This document shows, piece by piece, positions 21,610 through 34,082 of a stretch of DNA of 64,000 nt. The first letter of the stretch is position 1, and each line of letters opens with the position of its first letter. The notes beneath the pieces were generated by a model that saw only the letters and a list, made by a program, of their open reading frames with translations, was not told where the DNA came from and searched no databases. This DNA comes from Pyrus communis. Taxonomy: Eukaryota > Streptophyta > Magnoliopsida > Rosales > Rosaceae. Position numbers and translations under genes: made by a program. The DNA is taken from the NCBI RefSeq assembly GCF_963583255.1, contig NC_084815.1, positions 13,997,724-14,061,723 on the forward strand, read 5' to 3'.

Positions 21610-22695
21610 TGTTGACCCTAAAAACTACCAAGCCTACGTGGCGCGCAGGTCGAGTAACTAATGAGCTAACTACGTCCTTCAGTTGATGCGAGGCGTACCA
21701 ACTCGTCGGCCGAGCTTGGTCGAGGAGTACAATTTGTTGATGTTGCGTTAACCGCGTTGCTGACTTCTTGATCTTGCTATTGTGGTCGAGGAAGGAACAA
21801 GTCTTGATCTTCAGGTTCTCGAGCCTGAAGACAAGGCTACTAGTTCTGTGAAGTTCACAAATCGTCAGCGTTGGATTCGCTCACCGTGATTTTATTCGTA
21901 AGAGTATAAACACGTCGAATTGACACCAGACTATATAGACATAAGTAATCAAAGGAGATGTATGTCTTGATGGTAAATGTTGTTCGGTTGTTAGAATGCC
22001 GCTCACTTGTGAGTATCCAATCATAAAATCACTCGGCGTTCAATGTGCCGAATGTCGTAACTTATAACACCTTACTTCACCGAGAAGGCTAATAAGATGA
22101 CTTCTGCCAATAAGGATTCAGAAACCCTTCTCGACCGAGACTTGGATAGGTAACCAGTCGGCGTCGATGCAGTGTTGTTTATCTAAACTGAAGGTGCTCC
22201 TCGGTCGGCTGATTCTACGGCAACAGTGCTGTTTATCCAAACTGAAGATGTGTCGGCGGAAAAAGAAAATAAAAAATCTCAAGATGTTTGAGAGGTTTGC
22301 GCATGGCAGTTGTGTGTTGAATTTGAGAGGGTTTTGAATGATACACTCTGCTCTCTATTTATAGCAACAAATCCTCCTTAAGATCGAGTTGGAACCATAT
22401 TCGGACTAGGACTTCTTATTCTGATCTAACCTTAACTCCACCAAGCCTACTCCTATTAGGACTTTGAACTCACCCCCTTTTCAGGCCGTATTCATTTTTG
22501 GCCAAGAATCCTTATTGTATTAAGACCCCTTGTCGTACTAGGACTTCGACCCATCCGCTCTTATCCAAATCACTCCTTCTTGCAGTAGGACTCGATCGGC
22601 TTAGGACCACCAAACAGCCCATTATACATTTGAAAAAGCTTTGGGCTGAAGACAAACCTACGCTCGGCCCAATAATATTATTTTGGGCCCAAACA
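21610..22695 (-). repeat. Tat-type element 3' LTR (left copy)
   Basis: Plus-strand borders TGTTGACCC...GGGCCCAAACA. A minus-strand TATA box CTATAAATAG lies at 22355-22364. The phrase 'gtttatccaaactgaag' (or close to it) occurs twice, near 22177 and 22231. Confidence 0.8.
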
Positions 22696-22710
22696 TTGCC
22701 CCTCGTTTTT
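22696..22710 (-). other. Polypurine tract of the Tat-type element
   Basis: Minus-strand AAAAACGAGGGGCAA immediately precedes the LTR start TGTTTGGGCCC, as expected for the plus-strand priming site. Confidence 0.7.
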
Positions 22711-23118
22711 GAGGCCTTCGGCTTAGAATTCCTTAGCAGATGTTCGACCTTGAAGAAGTGAAATTAAAGCCTACAAGATAACTACAGGATAATGAAAAGC
22801 CTCAAACATCCCATCCATCGAGCGCATTTATGAAGCACGATTGCACGATCCGAATTCCCCTGCACATCTTGCCACGTGTCAGTCCTTTGGTTAACCTAGC
22901 AGCCCTTAATCATGACCTTCGAAAACATGCGCCAGCTGAAACGTGTCTTCTGTATTAATGCATTAAATCCACCGTAACACACAATCGTGCGTCCTCAAAC
23001 CACGAAAACCTCGATCCTATCCCCTAGATTCCCTAGATATCCATAATGATTAGTGATTTCTGAGTCGATTTCGCCCTAAAGTTTGAAAATCAAATGCTTG
23101 ACCTTCCTCTCAAAATGC

Positions 23119-23269
23119 CTATAAATACCTGAATCCCTTCCATTTGCATTTGACACCTTTAGAAACCTTGAAAATGCTCTCGCCATTTTTGCCTTCAAAA
23201 TCCTAGAAAATCTCAGGCTCTTAAACCAACAATTCTTCCTTCAAACCCAAACAATTCCAATCTTCATCA
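23119..23269 (+). promoter_or_regulatory. Promoter and leader of the antisense PMD gene
   Basis: CTATAAATA at 23119-23127 precedes the ATG at 23270 by about 150 bases, with a C/A-rich leader between them. It points opposite to the retrotransposon, so the passenger appears to have carried its own promoter. Confidence 0.5.
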
Positions 23270-26200
23270 ATGGCTTCTTTTATCTCACAGCTCTCTGACG
23301 AGTGCAACAAATGCAAAGGCTTCATCGACCAGAGCACCATCAAAACTCTACGCTTCGAGAGTGATCTGAGCACCACTTATTAAATCCTAGGGCCACTCTT
23401 CAAGGACGCAGTACCATTGCCCATCACCACGCTCTTCAAGGCTCATTGCCTGAAACCTTTGTTGCAAGGATTTGATTAGTCAAAATGAGACCTAACAAAG
23501 CCCCAAGGAGTCTGGCCTACGACCAACGCCAACTAGGCAGCTTGGGTCGTTCGGATGGAAAACTTCTTCGGCCAAGAATGGAAAGCTCTTGGTATCTATG
23601 ATGCCATTAGACTCTCAACCATGGAGCTAGCCATAGACAAAGAACTTCTTATGGCAGCACTAAGCCTCTAGTGCTCGGCCACTAACACCATAATCCTTCC
23701 CTGTGGTCCTCTCGACCCTACCATCCTTGACATATCAGCTATTCTTAGGAGTTCTCCTTCTGGCATCCTAATAGATGCCACCTTTTTTGGATGCCCGTTG
23801 AATCTCGACCTCAAGGCATTTTTTGACAAACGAGCCATCAAGACGCTAAGTCAAGATGGTCAAGAGCCTTCGAAAGAAGAAGTTTAAAAGTTACACAAGA
23901 ACTTCTTTAGCTACAACACCCTCATCCTCCATTCCGCTGGCCAAGGGGAGGCGAGTCTACGGAAGGGGGAACACGAAGCCTTTCTATTTTACTGGTACAA
24001 CAAGTTTATCTGTTATACCAAGTCAAACAAATGCCTGGTCGAAAATATGTCGGTGGCTGAAGCCCTGGCTAGTGGTCACACCCTAACGCTCAGCTTAGCC
24101 ATTCTCGCCAATCTCTTTCGCTGCCTGGCCGAAACGACCATTAACAAAATTGACCCAAACCAAAACGGTTCTCTCTAGGTCTTCCAACTCTGGCTACAGG
24201 TCTATTTTGCCACACTTCAGCCAGAGATCCCCAACTTTTAGTCCACTAAATCGCTAGGCCTTCAGTTGGCATCTCGACCGGCGTCTCCTCACCGAGCCGA
24301 AGAAGTCTTCAAATATTTCTTCAGTCTAGATGTCCTTTCTGATAACGAATTTTTAATCTTTCATCGCCAAGAGTACCCCTCTTCCATCAGGCTTCCAACA
24401 TCGGCATAGAGTGAAAGTGAAGATGTCGATCTTTGTCAAAGCTGGGGGTCGTTCGTGTTAACATGTAACCTTCCCCTCGGTTGCGATTCTCGCCAAACGA
24501 GCTGGGAGGTCTACCATTCCCACTTTACTGCCCGACAGCTCGGCTACCTCCAAGGTTGTCCAATGCCTCTACTTACTTCCCGCTTCCTTTTAAGTTGAGG
24601 ATGCCTTTCTGGTTCTTCAAAGAGGGAGTGCAGAGATACCAAGAAGGAGTTTCAAGAACGGTGTAACACATTTTGCCTCCGACCAATTGTTCCTGAATCT
24701 CTCGGCATTGACACCTTCGGCGTCTGGTGGGAAAAGTATACTCAAGACATTTTTGGGGCTTCGATTGATGACATCATTAACAAAATTTTTGGCGACAGAC
24801 CCGAAAAAACTTCTGCCCCTCAATCCAAAGAGACAACTCTAGGTATACGACTATCTCTACCTTTATTTCCCCTTTTTTATTATCACTAAACTTTACTAAT
24901 TTGATCTTGCTTTCTCAGACGGTCGAGTGTTGAAAAAAAACAGACGTGATCGTTGCGATTGCGGCCAGGAAAAAAATTAGTCCCCTCCAAGAAAACATAA
25001 GCCGCCACGCAAGCCCCGCAAAGCAAACAACCTCGCCAGGGAGCCGAAACGGCAGATGAAGCCCCTCGCCCCACAAAACACATAAAAAAATTGGCGAAGA
25101 AAGGAGAATGAGAGATTCACGTTATCTCTAGCTAGACTATAGAAGCAACTGCTCCTAGTGTCTCTCCTCCCGCTTCTGTCACTCAAGCTTCAACGGAGAA
25201 ACTGCCGACACCAACTAGCCAAGTGGCCCAAATTCAACCAGTCCCTGGAGTCATGGCTGAACCAACTGCTGCTCTGCTAGTTGAAGAACCTATGGCTCTG
25301 GGGTCGACCAATGCGCTTGTCTTGGAAAAGGTGGCCCCATCCGTCGGGACAAATCTCCCCAAAAAACAATCAACGATCAACTTGGAAAAGGTATGATTAT
25401 GTTGTTCGTAACTTCCTTCATCCTATCAAATTCACAAGTATTAACAGCTTTTTATTTCAAGATGACAAAAGCGACAAAATTTCATTGGCGAGTCGTCATC
25501 GACTAACCAAAACCCTTACCACTAATCCCCTTATTGTGGTTGAGGCAGCCAACCAAGTCGACCCTCCTACAGCAGACCGTGGGAAGAAGCCTTTCATCGA
25601 GCCTGAAGCGACGGCGAAGACGTCGGTCTATCCGCAGGATCAAAACCTTGGTGTTCATTTTCAAGAAGTCACTTCGGGTTTTGTAAGGCTCGATCCCTTT
25701 CTCTTGTTAGTTTTACTATAACAAATCTGAAATGAGAAAATATTAAATGTTAGGTGCTTGACTATTCATTTCACCGACAGTTCTATGCGCTGAAGGGTGT
25801 TATCTATATTTCCTGGCCACCTCAGTGGCCGTCGAACGTGGATAACCTCTATCGGCCGTGTGAATTGATGAGCAATCTTAAACACTAGGCTTGGCCATTG
25901 AGCTCTCTGGGTTCGAGTAATGAACCAGGGGATATGACTAAAGTTTCCTCTCGGCAGGTTTAAAAAAAATTCCCTCTGGTATGCTCCTTATAATATTTCC
26001 TTCTGGTTAAAATCTTTTCATGTGCAACCTTCATGGGAGGTTGAGCTTGACGCTCTACTCTTGAGCACCTCTGGAGCAGTTGGTTCTTCTGCCACGTCGG
26101 CTTAGCCTTTGGAGACCGTGGCCGAATCCCATACTTTTGCTAAACTGTAAGAAATCCTATCCCTCTCTGCCTCTCAGGTCCTCCAATGTAAAGGCCTCAA

Positions 26201-26600
26201 CTTCGTAGGAGAGTGCCTGAACGACCTTGCAGACGATGGCTTCTTAAGCGCTGAAAATGTTGTTTAGTTTTTTGATTTTCTAAAGCTGACCCGGCAGCAT
26301 TTTATCACTTTTGAACAAGCTCTCCGGGCTGAGGACGACCTAAAGGCGGCAAATATTTCTCATGAGGCTAGTCAGTCGGAGGTTGAGGCTATAAAAGCAA
26401 AGAAGGTTTAGCTGACCGGCTTTGATCACCAAAATTTTGAGCTTCAACATCAAATTGCCGAGCTTCAACAACAAAGGTCGGCTGTTGCTTCAGAACTTAA
26501 GAAGGATTTCGAGATGAATAAGGCTCGACTGACGGATTTCGCAGCTGGCATAAAGCAGATCTAGCAGCTTTAACTTAACAAGAAGATGAGGTAGGCCGAA
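23270..26600 (+). pseudogene. Antisense plant-mobile-domain (PMD) passenger gene, decayed
   Basis: Begins MASFISQLSDECNKCKGFID. The section at about 23540-23790 carries PMD hallmarks: AAWVVRMENFFGQEWKALGI, YDAIRLSTMELAIDKELL, then SATNTIILPCGPLDPTILDI. More of the domain follows (SVAEALASGHTLTLSLAILA at about 24053). Candidate GT-AG introns lie at about 24842-24918 and 25391-25460. The 3' part (26290-26570) encodes a coiled coil (AEDDLKAANISHEASQSEVE, then LQHQIAELQQQRSAVA). At least ten in-frame stops, several explained by CAG or TGG becoming TAG. PMD proteins are DNA-transposon-derived plant nuclear proteins; the role inside a retrotransposon is unknown. Confidence 0.65.
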
Positions 26601-26739
26601 TCATACTGAGCTAAGTAAGGTGGCTGGAGTTGAAAGCCACTCTTGAAACCTTTCTTCCTTCAACCCCTTAGAATTTTAGGAACCTTTTACAAATGTACTT
26701 GTACGTCCTTTTATAAATTTAATGAAATGATCTTTATTC

Positions 26740-28080
26740 TCACATCTCCCAAGTGACCGAGTAGTATTTCTTTAAAAATTTCTCATTGATTGGCAACTTG
26801 TGAACTAATCCAGTCCGATCTTTAAGGTGGTATGCCCCCTTGCCTAGAATTTTGTGAATGACAAACAGTCCTTCCCAATTCGGTGACCATTTTCCGAACC
26901 TAGGGTCTGTAATTCCAACTGGTAGCACTGTTTGCCATACCAACTCTCCTTCGCCTAACGTTTTTTGTCTGACACGCCGATTATAAGCTTGTTTGGCAAT
27001 CTTTTTCTATGCCATTAATAAGTTATAAGCGTCAAGCTGAATTTCTTCTAAGTCTTCCAACTCTTGTCTCATAGCTTGACTGTATTCGGCACTAAACAAA
27101 CTACTTTGTTCGATCACTCGCAATGAATTTACACTCAGCTTGACCGGTAACATGGCCCCGTGTCTATAAGTTAACGTATATGGAGTCATTCCGGTGGCTG
27201 ATCGGGGTGAAGTTTGATAGGCCCATAAGGCTTCATTTAGCTTCAAATGCCACATACCAGGTCTCTCTTTTACCATTTTTTCAAGAATGCCGATCAAAAC
27301 CTTATTACTTGTTTCGACCTGCCCATTTGCCTGTAGATAATACAGCGTAAATTGCTCGAGTTGAATATTTAGATTTGCTGTGTACTCCTTAAACCTGTCG
27401 GCTGTAAAGATTATGCCATTGTCAGTTATGATCGTTTCTGGTACGCCGAATTTGTCGACTATAAAGATTTTGCTTCGACCCACTTAGTGAAGTAATTGGT
27501 TGCCATTTGTATCCACGCATGTTTTGCTACTCCAGAAGACTGTGTGATTTTGCCGATTACATCCATTGCCTATCCTCTGAACGGCCATGGTTTGGTAACT
27601 GAGTGAAGTAAATCGGCCGAGATTCTTTGTATAGGTCCGTGAATCTGACACTGTATGCATCCTCGTGCGTATTCAATGCAATCCTTTAATATACTCGGCA
27701 AGAAGTAGCCTTGTTGACGAAGCAACCAATGCATTTTACGTCTAGATTGGTGAACCTCACAAATCCCTTCGTGTACTTCAGCGATTGCTCGGGTAGCCTC
27801 CTGTGGGCCGAGGCACAATAACAATAAACCATCCTTACCCTTTCGATATAACTCATTCTGGTATGACAGGTAGTTTGTGGCATGGACTCTTGTCCTCCGG
27901 TCGTGTTTGTCGCTGGGGTTATCGAGGTATCATATAATCGCCCTTCTTCAATCGTCTGGTAGCATCTCAACAACACATACTTCTACGGGATCTCCTTACT
28001 CTAGCAATAATGGTAAATACATCACTTGTGTACGTATCACGTGATTGCGCTGGAAAACTTGCTTATTAACCAAGGCTGGG
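26740..28080 (-). pseudogene. Tat-type element integrase, decayed
   Basis: The N-terminal HHCC zinc-binding region (27824-27570) reads EVHEGICEVHQSRRKMHW, then YARGCIQCQ. The catalytic core at 27483-27007 shows FGVPETIITDNGIIF (catalytic Asp in the TDNG motif), the conserved NGQVETSNK Glu, and WAYQTSPRSATGMTPY. The C-terminal part at 26943-26740 includes WSPNWEGLFVIHKILGKGAY. In intact elements it inserts the cDNA into the genome. Stops separate the pieces (a TAG near 27582 and a break at about 27484). Confidence 0.8.
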
Positions 28081-28990
28081 TAAGGTCGTCGTCCTATAGG
28101 TGTTGCCCGGCCTAGCTCGCCTCTCGGGAGTTGTGCTCGAAAGGCTATTTGGGCAAGTTCGTCTGCATCAGTATTTCAAACACGAAAAATGTGCTCAAAT
28201 GTAATTCCTTCAAACGACTCGGCCAAATAGGTGGCAACCATGTGATAGGGCGCCAGAGTACAACTTATGCAACGAAAAATGTTGTTTGGTTGGTTAATCA
28301 CCAGTTCGGAATCACCGAGGATTAGGACACGGACTGTTCTTAAGTCATGAAAGACGTGACGGCCGATGATAAAAGCTTCATATTTGACCTGATTATTCGT
28401 ACATATGAAGTCTAATTTGAGAGAGAGATACTAGCGGTAGTGGTCATGAGATTAAATAACGATGACAACACCAGCCGAGGCTGAGGTGCTAGAACCATTA
28501 AAGTGCATCGTACAGTAGTTGTCTCGTGTTTCGACTAATCCAATGTCGACTTCATTGCCCTCGAAACCATAAAGAGAGGGGTGTTAGGCCAAAAAATTGG
28601 CTAGTGCTTGACCTTTGACGGCTTGGGGCACGTATTGCAAATTGAACTCTGATAATGCCATTACCTATTTCCCAATTCGGCCTTTGACTATAAGCCGAGT
28701 AAGCATGTAACGAATAACATTTGTCTGGGCAATGACCTATGTAACTGATGGGAGCATGTAATGTGGAAGTTTTGACACGGTAAAAAGCAAAGCCAAGCAA
28801 AGTTTCTTTATGGGTGAATAATTGATCTCAAGTGAATTCAGATTCCAATGGATTCATCAGCCGCCGAAATGTACAGTTTAAGAGGCCTACCGCATTGAGG
28901 TGGTACGAGTACTGGTGGCATTGTAAGGGATACCTTGAGTTGCGTGAAAGCCGCCTGATGTTCTTCTCGCCACTCAAATCTATCTGAGTC
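28081..28990 (-). pseudogene. RNase H region and second (archaeal-type) RNase H, decayed
   Basis: Directly after RT, the minus strand reads QLKVSLTMPPVLVPPQCGRP and LKLYISAADESIGI, the start of a gypsy RNase H. A second RNase H starts near 28515 with YCTMHFNGSSTSASAGVVIV, where the usual catalytic Asp in FDGS is Asn (FNGS). It continues FICTNNQVKYEAFI and VRVLILGDSELVINQ. Two successive RNase H regions are characteristic of the Tat group. Several stops. Confidence 0.65.
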
Positions 28991-29870
28991 CTTGAGTTTT
29001 AAGAGTGTAGAGAACACTTCATTTTACCTGCCGAATTAGCTATGAAACGGTGGAGAAAATTTATCTTCCCGAGTAACGATTGGAGTTGCTTCTTGGTCGT
29101 CAGGGGTGGGGCATTAATGATTACGTGAACTTTATTTTTGTCTACTTCGACGCCACGATGGTGCACAAGAAAACCCAAGATGTTACCGGCCAATACACCG
29201 AAGGCGCACTTGGCTGGGTTCATTTTCAGATTATGTTGGCGCATACGAAGGAAAGCTTGCTGAAGATCATCCAGATGCGTTCGGCGACTCTTCGATTTCA
29301 CTACCACATCATCAATATATACTTCTATGACCATACCGATCAAATCATGGAATATGGTATTCATAGCTCGTTGGTATGTGCCATTGGCGTTCTTGAAGCC
29401 GAATGGCATAACGACCCATTCGTATGTGCCGAGTGCCCCAGGGCAACGAAAAACGATTTTGTGAACATCAACTTCGGCTATAAAGATCTAATTGTAGCCA
29501 ACATGGCCGTCCATGAAGGACAACATTTCATGATTGGCTGCAGCATCAATTAACAAATCTAAGATTGGCATTGGATATTCATCCTTAGGAGTGGCCAGAT
29601 TCAAATTTCAGAAATAGATACATATGCATAGGGCACCATTTTTCTTTAGCATTGGGACAATATTGGCTAGCCACTCAACGTATCGAGCGGTCCGAATAAA
29701 CCCAACTTTTAAAAGTCAAACTAGTTTGTCTTTTATGCCAAGCTGTACTTCACTCGAGAATCGACGAGGGGGCTATCCGAAAGGCTTACAACCAGCTTTT
29801 ATGCGTAATTCGTGTTCAACGAAATTTCGATCGAGGCTCGGCATTTCATGATAACTCCAAGCAAAACAAT
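28991..29870 (-). pseudogene. Tat-type element reverse transcriptase, decayed
   Basis: Recognisable RT blocks in order: WLANIVPMLKKNGALCICI, a broken equivalent of the R-D-L-N block, MPFGFKNANGTYQRAMNTIF, the active-site motif VYIDDVVVKSK at about 29305, then NPAKCAFGVLAGNILGFLVH and LLGKINFLHRFI. The YIDD aspartates are present, but stops and frameshifts upstream (29500-29870) make it non-functional. Confidence 0.85.
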
Positions 29871-30165
29871 CTATAAACTCTTCATGGAGTTAGGTAACAA
29901 CACACTAATAAATAGCGGCCAAGGGTCATCGGCTGTTCCAACATTTATTTCTTCTAATGGATCCTTGACTTGGGGTCGACTATCTTTAAGTTCGGCTGGC
30001 GCGGCCTGAACTTTGTCTAACGATAATACTGGGTCTTTATCTCCCTTAGCCAAAAATTTGATTAAGTTTACGCCCGAGTGTGGATGCTTGGAAATAGCAT
30101 ACCAATAAGGCAGCAAACGTTCCATGGTGGATGAAACCACGGCCCAGCGCTTTTCTTGTTTGGCG

Positions 30166-30977
30166 TCAGTCATAGGTGTTGGTAATTAAGTTTGCCAAGC
30201 CGAGTCTCATTGAATCTTGGTGTACAGTCTCGGCGCCTACCTTGATTGTTTTCTGGACTGAGATCCAAGTCGACCGTCCATCCTTGTTAAAACCCTGCAG
30301 GGTAATATAGCCGACGTGAACGTCATAATAATGGGCCTGGATCATGTTGGTTTCGAACGACTGATTATCTGCTGGGTGGACCACAACCGGTTTACCTTTC
30401 CAAAAGATGAGAACTTGGTAGAGCGACGAATGAATGCAACTCCTTTGATGGATCCAGTCATGGCTAAGCAATGAATTATGTTCAGTCTTTGAGTCAATTA
30501 TAAAGAATGCAGCCATGTGGTTGCGACTTGCAACGCTTACTTCTAACGGGAGCACCCATTTGGTTAGGACTTTTCGCGGACAAAGCTGTTCATTGTTATT
30601 CCGGAAGGTATGAGTTCGTCATTGGAGTGGCGTAATGCCTTCATGATAGATATAGGCATGATGTTGATTGTGGCTCCACAATTGACAAACACCTTAGAAA
30701 TTGAGTATCCTTCAATATGAGCCGTAACATATAACGACATTAGATGTTGGAGATTAACAAAAGAAGAGCGGAGAAACAATTCGGCCAGGGCTACTTTAAG
30801 TTTGTCGTCCTTACTCATTTCTCCATCTTCTTCGATGACGATGAAATTGACTTGTGTTGTTTCCTTGACAACCACGTCCCCATCCAAGCAATTTGGCTGG
30901 TGTGTGGTTAGTTGAAATTCAGCGGGTAAAACATGGACCATGCTAATTTCCATGTTTTCAAGGACTGATGGACCCAT
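30166..30977 (-). pseudogene. Tat-type element aspartic protease, active site altered
   Basis: The expected D-S/T-G-A active site reads FVNCGATINIMP at about 30680, with Asn replacing the catalytic Asp. The second half (30555-30166) contains HNSLLSHDWIHQ, the usual flap-distal block. A stop or frameshift splits it near 30560. Protease normally cleaves the Gag-Pol precursor; this copy cannot. Linker sequence 29871-30165 joins it to RT. Confidence 0.7.
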
Positions 30978-32341
30978 CGGGTCCTGGTCGTCTTCCTCTG
31001 GGTGATCGAGGGCAGTATCATGCTTTTGAGCATTCTTGTCATGGTCATCTTTTACCTTATCAGATGCTTGCTCTTATGGAATGGTACCTGGGCCTGGTTC
31101 GTTATGGTTGTTGTCTTCGAGCATGCTCGATGTTGAGGTTTGATTTTTTCCCTACAAAGTTTTACGGGCTCGTTCTTCATAGGCAATTCAGGCATTCCTT
31201 ATGTCTAGATATTCATCTAAACGCGCCACACGGTCATTCTCATCGACCGTAGTACCGAAGAAGGATACAGTTGAGAAAACTTTGAAATGATTTCGCAAAT
31301 GCTGGAGATCTTCAAGGGAGAAAGGAAGCTCGGGGATGTCTATGTCTGTGTATGGGTCGACCTTGAAGCTGAGGACTCGAGCCTTACGTATATGCTGAAA
31401 CCTAGCTTTTATTGCTGGATCAGTGGTTTTCTGGATAATCTGATTAGCATCGGGACAAGTTAATGCCAGGTCGAGGGTTTCTTGACATGCCTTGGGTAGG
31501 CCATATAAGTCATTGGCGTATTGTTTCTTATGAAATTCTCGCATGTACTCTAAAGATTCATCGAGGAATGGAGGATGTAGATTCCGTTAAACTTTTATTA
31601 ATGGCTCTTGCGGGGGTAATGGGGGAAGCTTGCTTTCAGCTTCTTGTTTGAAATGGTCGAGATGAGCTTTCATCTCCCCAGGCTAAAGAAGGAGTTTGAT
31701 GTGCTTTTCACACTCTTCAGTGGTGGTTTCAAAGTCGCGATCAACTACCTTTTTCTCTTGAAGTAATTCGACCATAATGGTTGGGGTTGGTCGGTCATTA
31801 CCACTTCCTACTGCCTCTTTTCACTGCCATCTAGTAGTCAAATTAGCTTGTGCTTCCACTATGTACATGCCAGTAGGAGAATTGTAACTATACCAACGTT
31901 GGTCGGGTGGCTTAGGTGGCTTGAAGGTTTTTTAACTCACCGATGAACTCGAATTATTGGAGTTACACGAGTAATAGTCCTCATTATAAATGGTGCGTTA
32001 AAGTCACGATGTCGTCTGGCTGAGGTTGGACCATTTATTCGTACCTGAGGGCTGAGTCTCTCGAACACCTTCTGGTGTTGGTTGGTACCGACTTCTTTAG
32101 GAGGTGTTGCTGCGGCCGTGGGCGGTTGCCATGAAGTTGGAGCCTGAGGTGTTTTCTTTTAAGGTTTGGTCAGGACGACCCATGTTTTACAACGGTCGCA
32201 CAAAACCATTGGTCCATCAGCTTCTTTGGTACTGGAGCTTGACATAGATTCGACTATGGCCGGTCCCGAAAACTCCATGGGCGGTTCATTTGAAAATAAA
32301 TCAATCTTGAGTCACGACTGAGAATTGTGCTTAGAGACATG
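30978..32341 (-). pseudogene. Gag-protease linker of the Tat-type element
   Basis: Only scattered minus-strand frames are visible, the best at 31544-31188 (LYGLPKACQETLDLA, VDPYTDIDIPELPFSLEDL). I do not recognise a domain. Position suggests the C-terminal Gag or Gag-Pol spacer. Confidence 0.4.
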
Positions 32342-34071
32342 TTATACTAGGATGAACTCGACCTTTCCCTTCCCTTTGTTTTTAGGCAGATGAGCATCCA
32401 CCATACCAATTATCGTCGAGGCAAAAGGATTAACATCGACAACCATCTGTTTCTCAGGAAATTTTAGCTTTCCTTTATCAATCCAGCTTTGAATGGCATC
32501 ACGAAACACGACGCAATTATTGGTGGTATGCTTGTTCGAGTTATGGTACTTACAATATGTTTTGCCTTTTAACTCTTCAGCCTTAGGAACGTTATGTCTA
32601 GGTTGAAGTTTTATGATCTTTGCTAACAACAACTGGTCAAAAATTGCATCGACCTTGGTGATATCAAAAGTGTAGACTTTCGATGTTTTAAATCGTCTCT
32701 TCAGAAGCCGAGCGGGTTTTGGCATCCTTGGAATTATTTTGAGCTAATGCCTTCCAAACGTATGGTTTATCTATTACTATCTCAGCCACGTCTACACTGT
32801 CGTATTGGGAATCCTCGTTTTCGGCCAATGCGTAACTAACCGTGGGATTCTTGTGTATCGTTCCCCGGAATGGGGATTTTGAGATTTTTTCCTCTCGGAG
32901 CAAATACTCATATTGCTCAACGTGCTGGGTCAGTTCTTACGTATCTCGAATATTTGCCCCTAGGAATTTCTTTTTGTATTCCACATCAAGGCCGTTTAGA
33001 GCAATTCTGACGAATTCAACATCAGGGAGAGGTACTCGACACCAATTTGTGGCTGACTTGAACCTTGTTAAGTATTCCATTGGCGACTCGTCTGATGCTT
33101 GAGCCATCCTAGCTAATGATGAAACTGACATTTCCATTCCCGGTCGGTAGAATTGTTCATGGATTTTTTCGACCAATTCTTCCCAACTCTGGACGGAGTT
33201 ATGTGGAAGGTTGATGTACCAAGCGAATGCCGAACCTATTAGTGAGAAGTTGAATAGTCGCAGTTTATGGAAGTCGCTATTGATGTCTCCACATTGCACA
33301 GTGAACCGAGCTACAAGTTCTAACGAAGATAAGAACGATTCTCCAGCGAAAAGGCTGAAATCTGGGATCTTAAAGCCTTTAGGATATTCAAACTTCTCCA
33401 CATAAACCGGGTATAGATGGATGAACTTTGGGAACTTCACCCCTTTTTTAAGGCCGAATCGATCATCCGCTAGACATTGATCATATTGACAGATGTTGTT
33501 TCAATTCCTTGGTCGGGTCCGTCTGATCTATTGCTTGATCCTCTTCTTTTTTCCAAGTCAATCAGCTGGAGCTGAGCGGATCCTGTCTCGGCTTGCAGTG
33601 GAACACTCTTAAATGGAAGTTGTCGAGGTTGACCGACGTGTCCATCTTCAATGGCTTTACTGACCAATAGTTCAAGCAATCTAGTATGTGTATCACCATT
33701 ACTTTGTACTACTTCAAGCAAATTGTTCATTTTTTGGCCAACCGACTGTTCGACCTGCCGAGATTGCTCATCAAGTCGTCTTCGAAAAAGCGACCTAGTC
33801 GGGGGATCAGAACCTTCCCCATTATCTTCGTCGCAGTCTCTATTCTTTCGATTAAAATGCCTACGGTTTTGTTGGGAATTTCTGCGTTGCGAGGCTGGCC
33901 ACCGAGACAAACTTCCTTTTCTAGGTTTGTCGCATTTGCAACCTTAAGTGTTACATTAATGAGGGGATTTTGTGACTGTGACAAATCTTGTCCAAGACCC
34001 TGAACAGGTAGGTCGGTCGTTAACTTTCCCACGACTTTTTTCTTTTTTACTAACTGTGTCTCAATGGTCAT
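32342..34071 (-). pseudogene. Tat-type element Gag, broken into several frames
   Basis: An ATG at 34071 opens MTIETQLVKKKKVVGKL; the frame shifts near 33900 to MSRWPASQRRNSQQNRRHFN. The retrotransposon gag domain lies at 33440-32937 (LIGSAFAWYINLPHNSVQSW, then EKIHEQFYRPGM). The C-terminal part at 32725-32342 has a zinc-finger-like CKYHNSNKHTTNNC with WIDKGKLKFP. Gag packages the element RNA. The ATG is only about a dozen bases from the LTR, leaving no room for a normal leader and primer site. Confidence 0.75.
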
Positions 34072-34082
34072 GAACTCCGAAG

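Noticed and set aside
29080..29553. 157-codon plus-strand open frame opposite the RT
   Set aside because: It is the antisense shadow of the Tat-type RT, whose motifs (YIDD, MPFGF) are clear on the minus strand.
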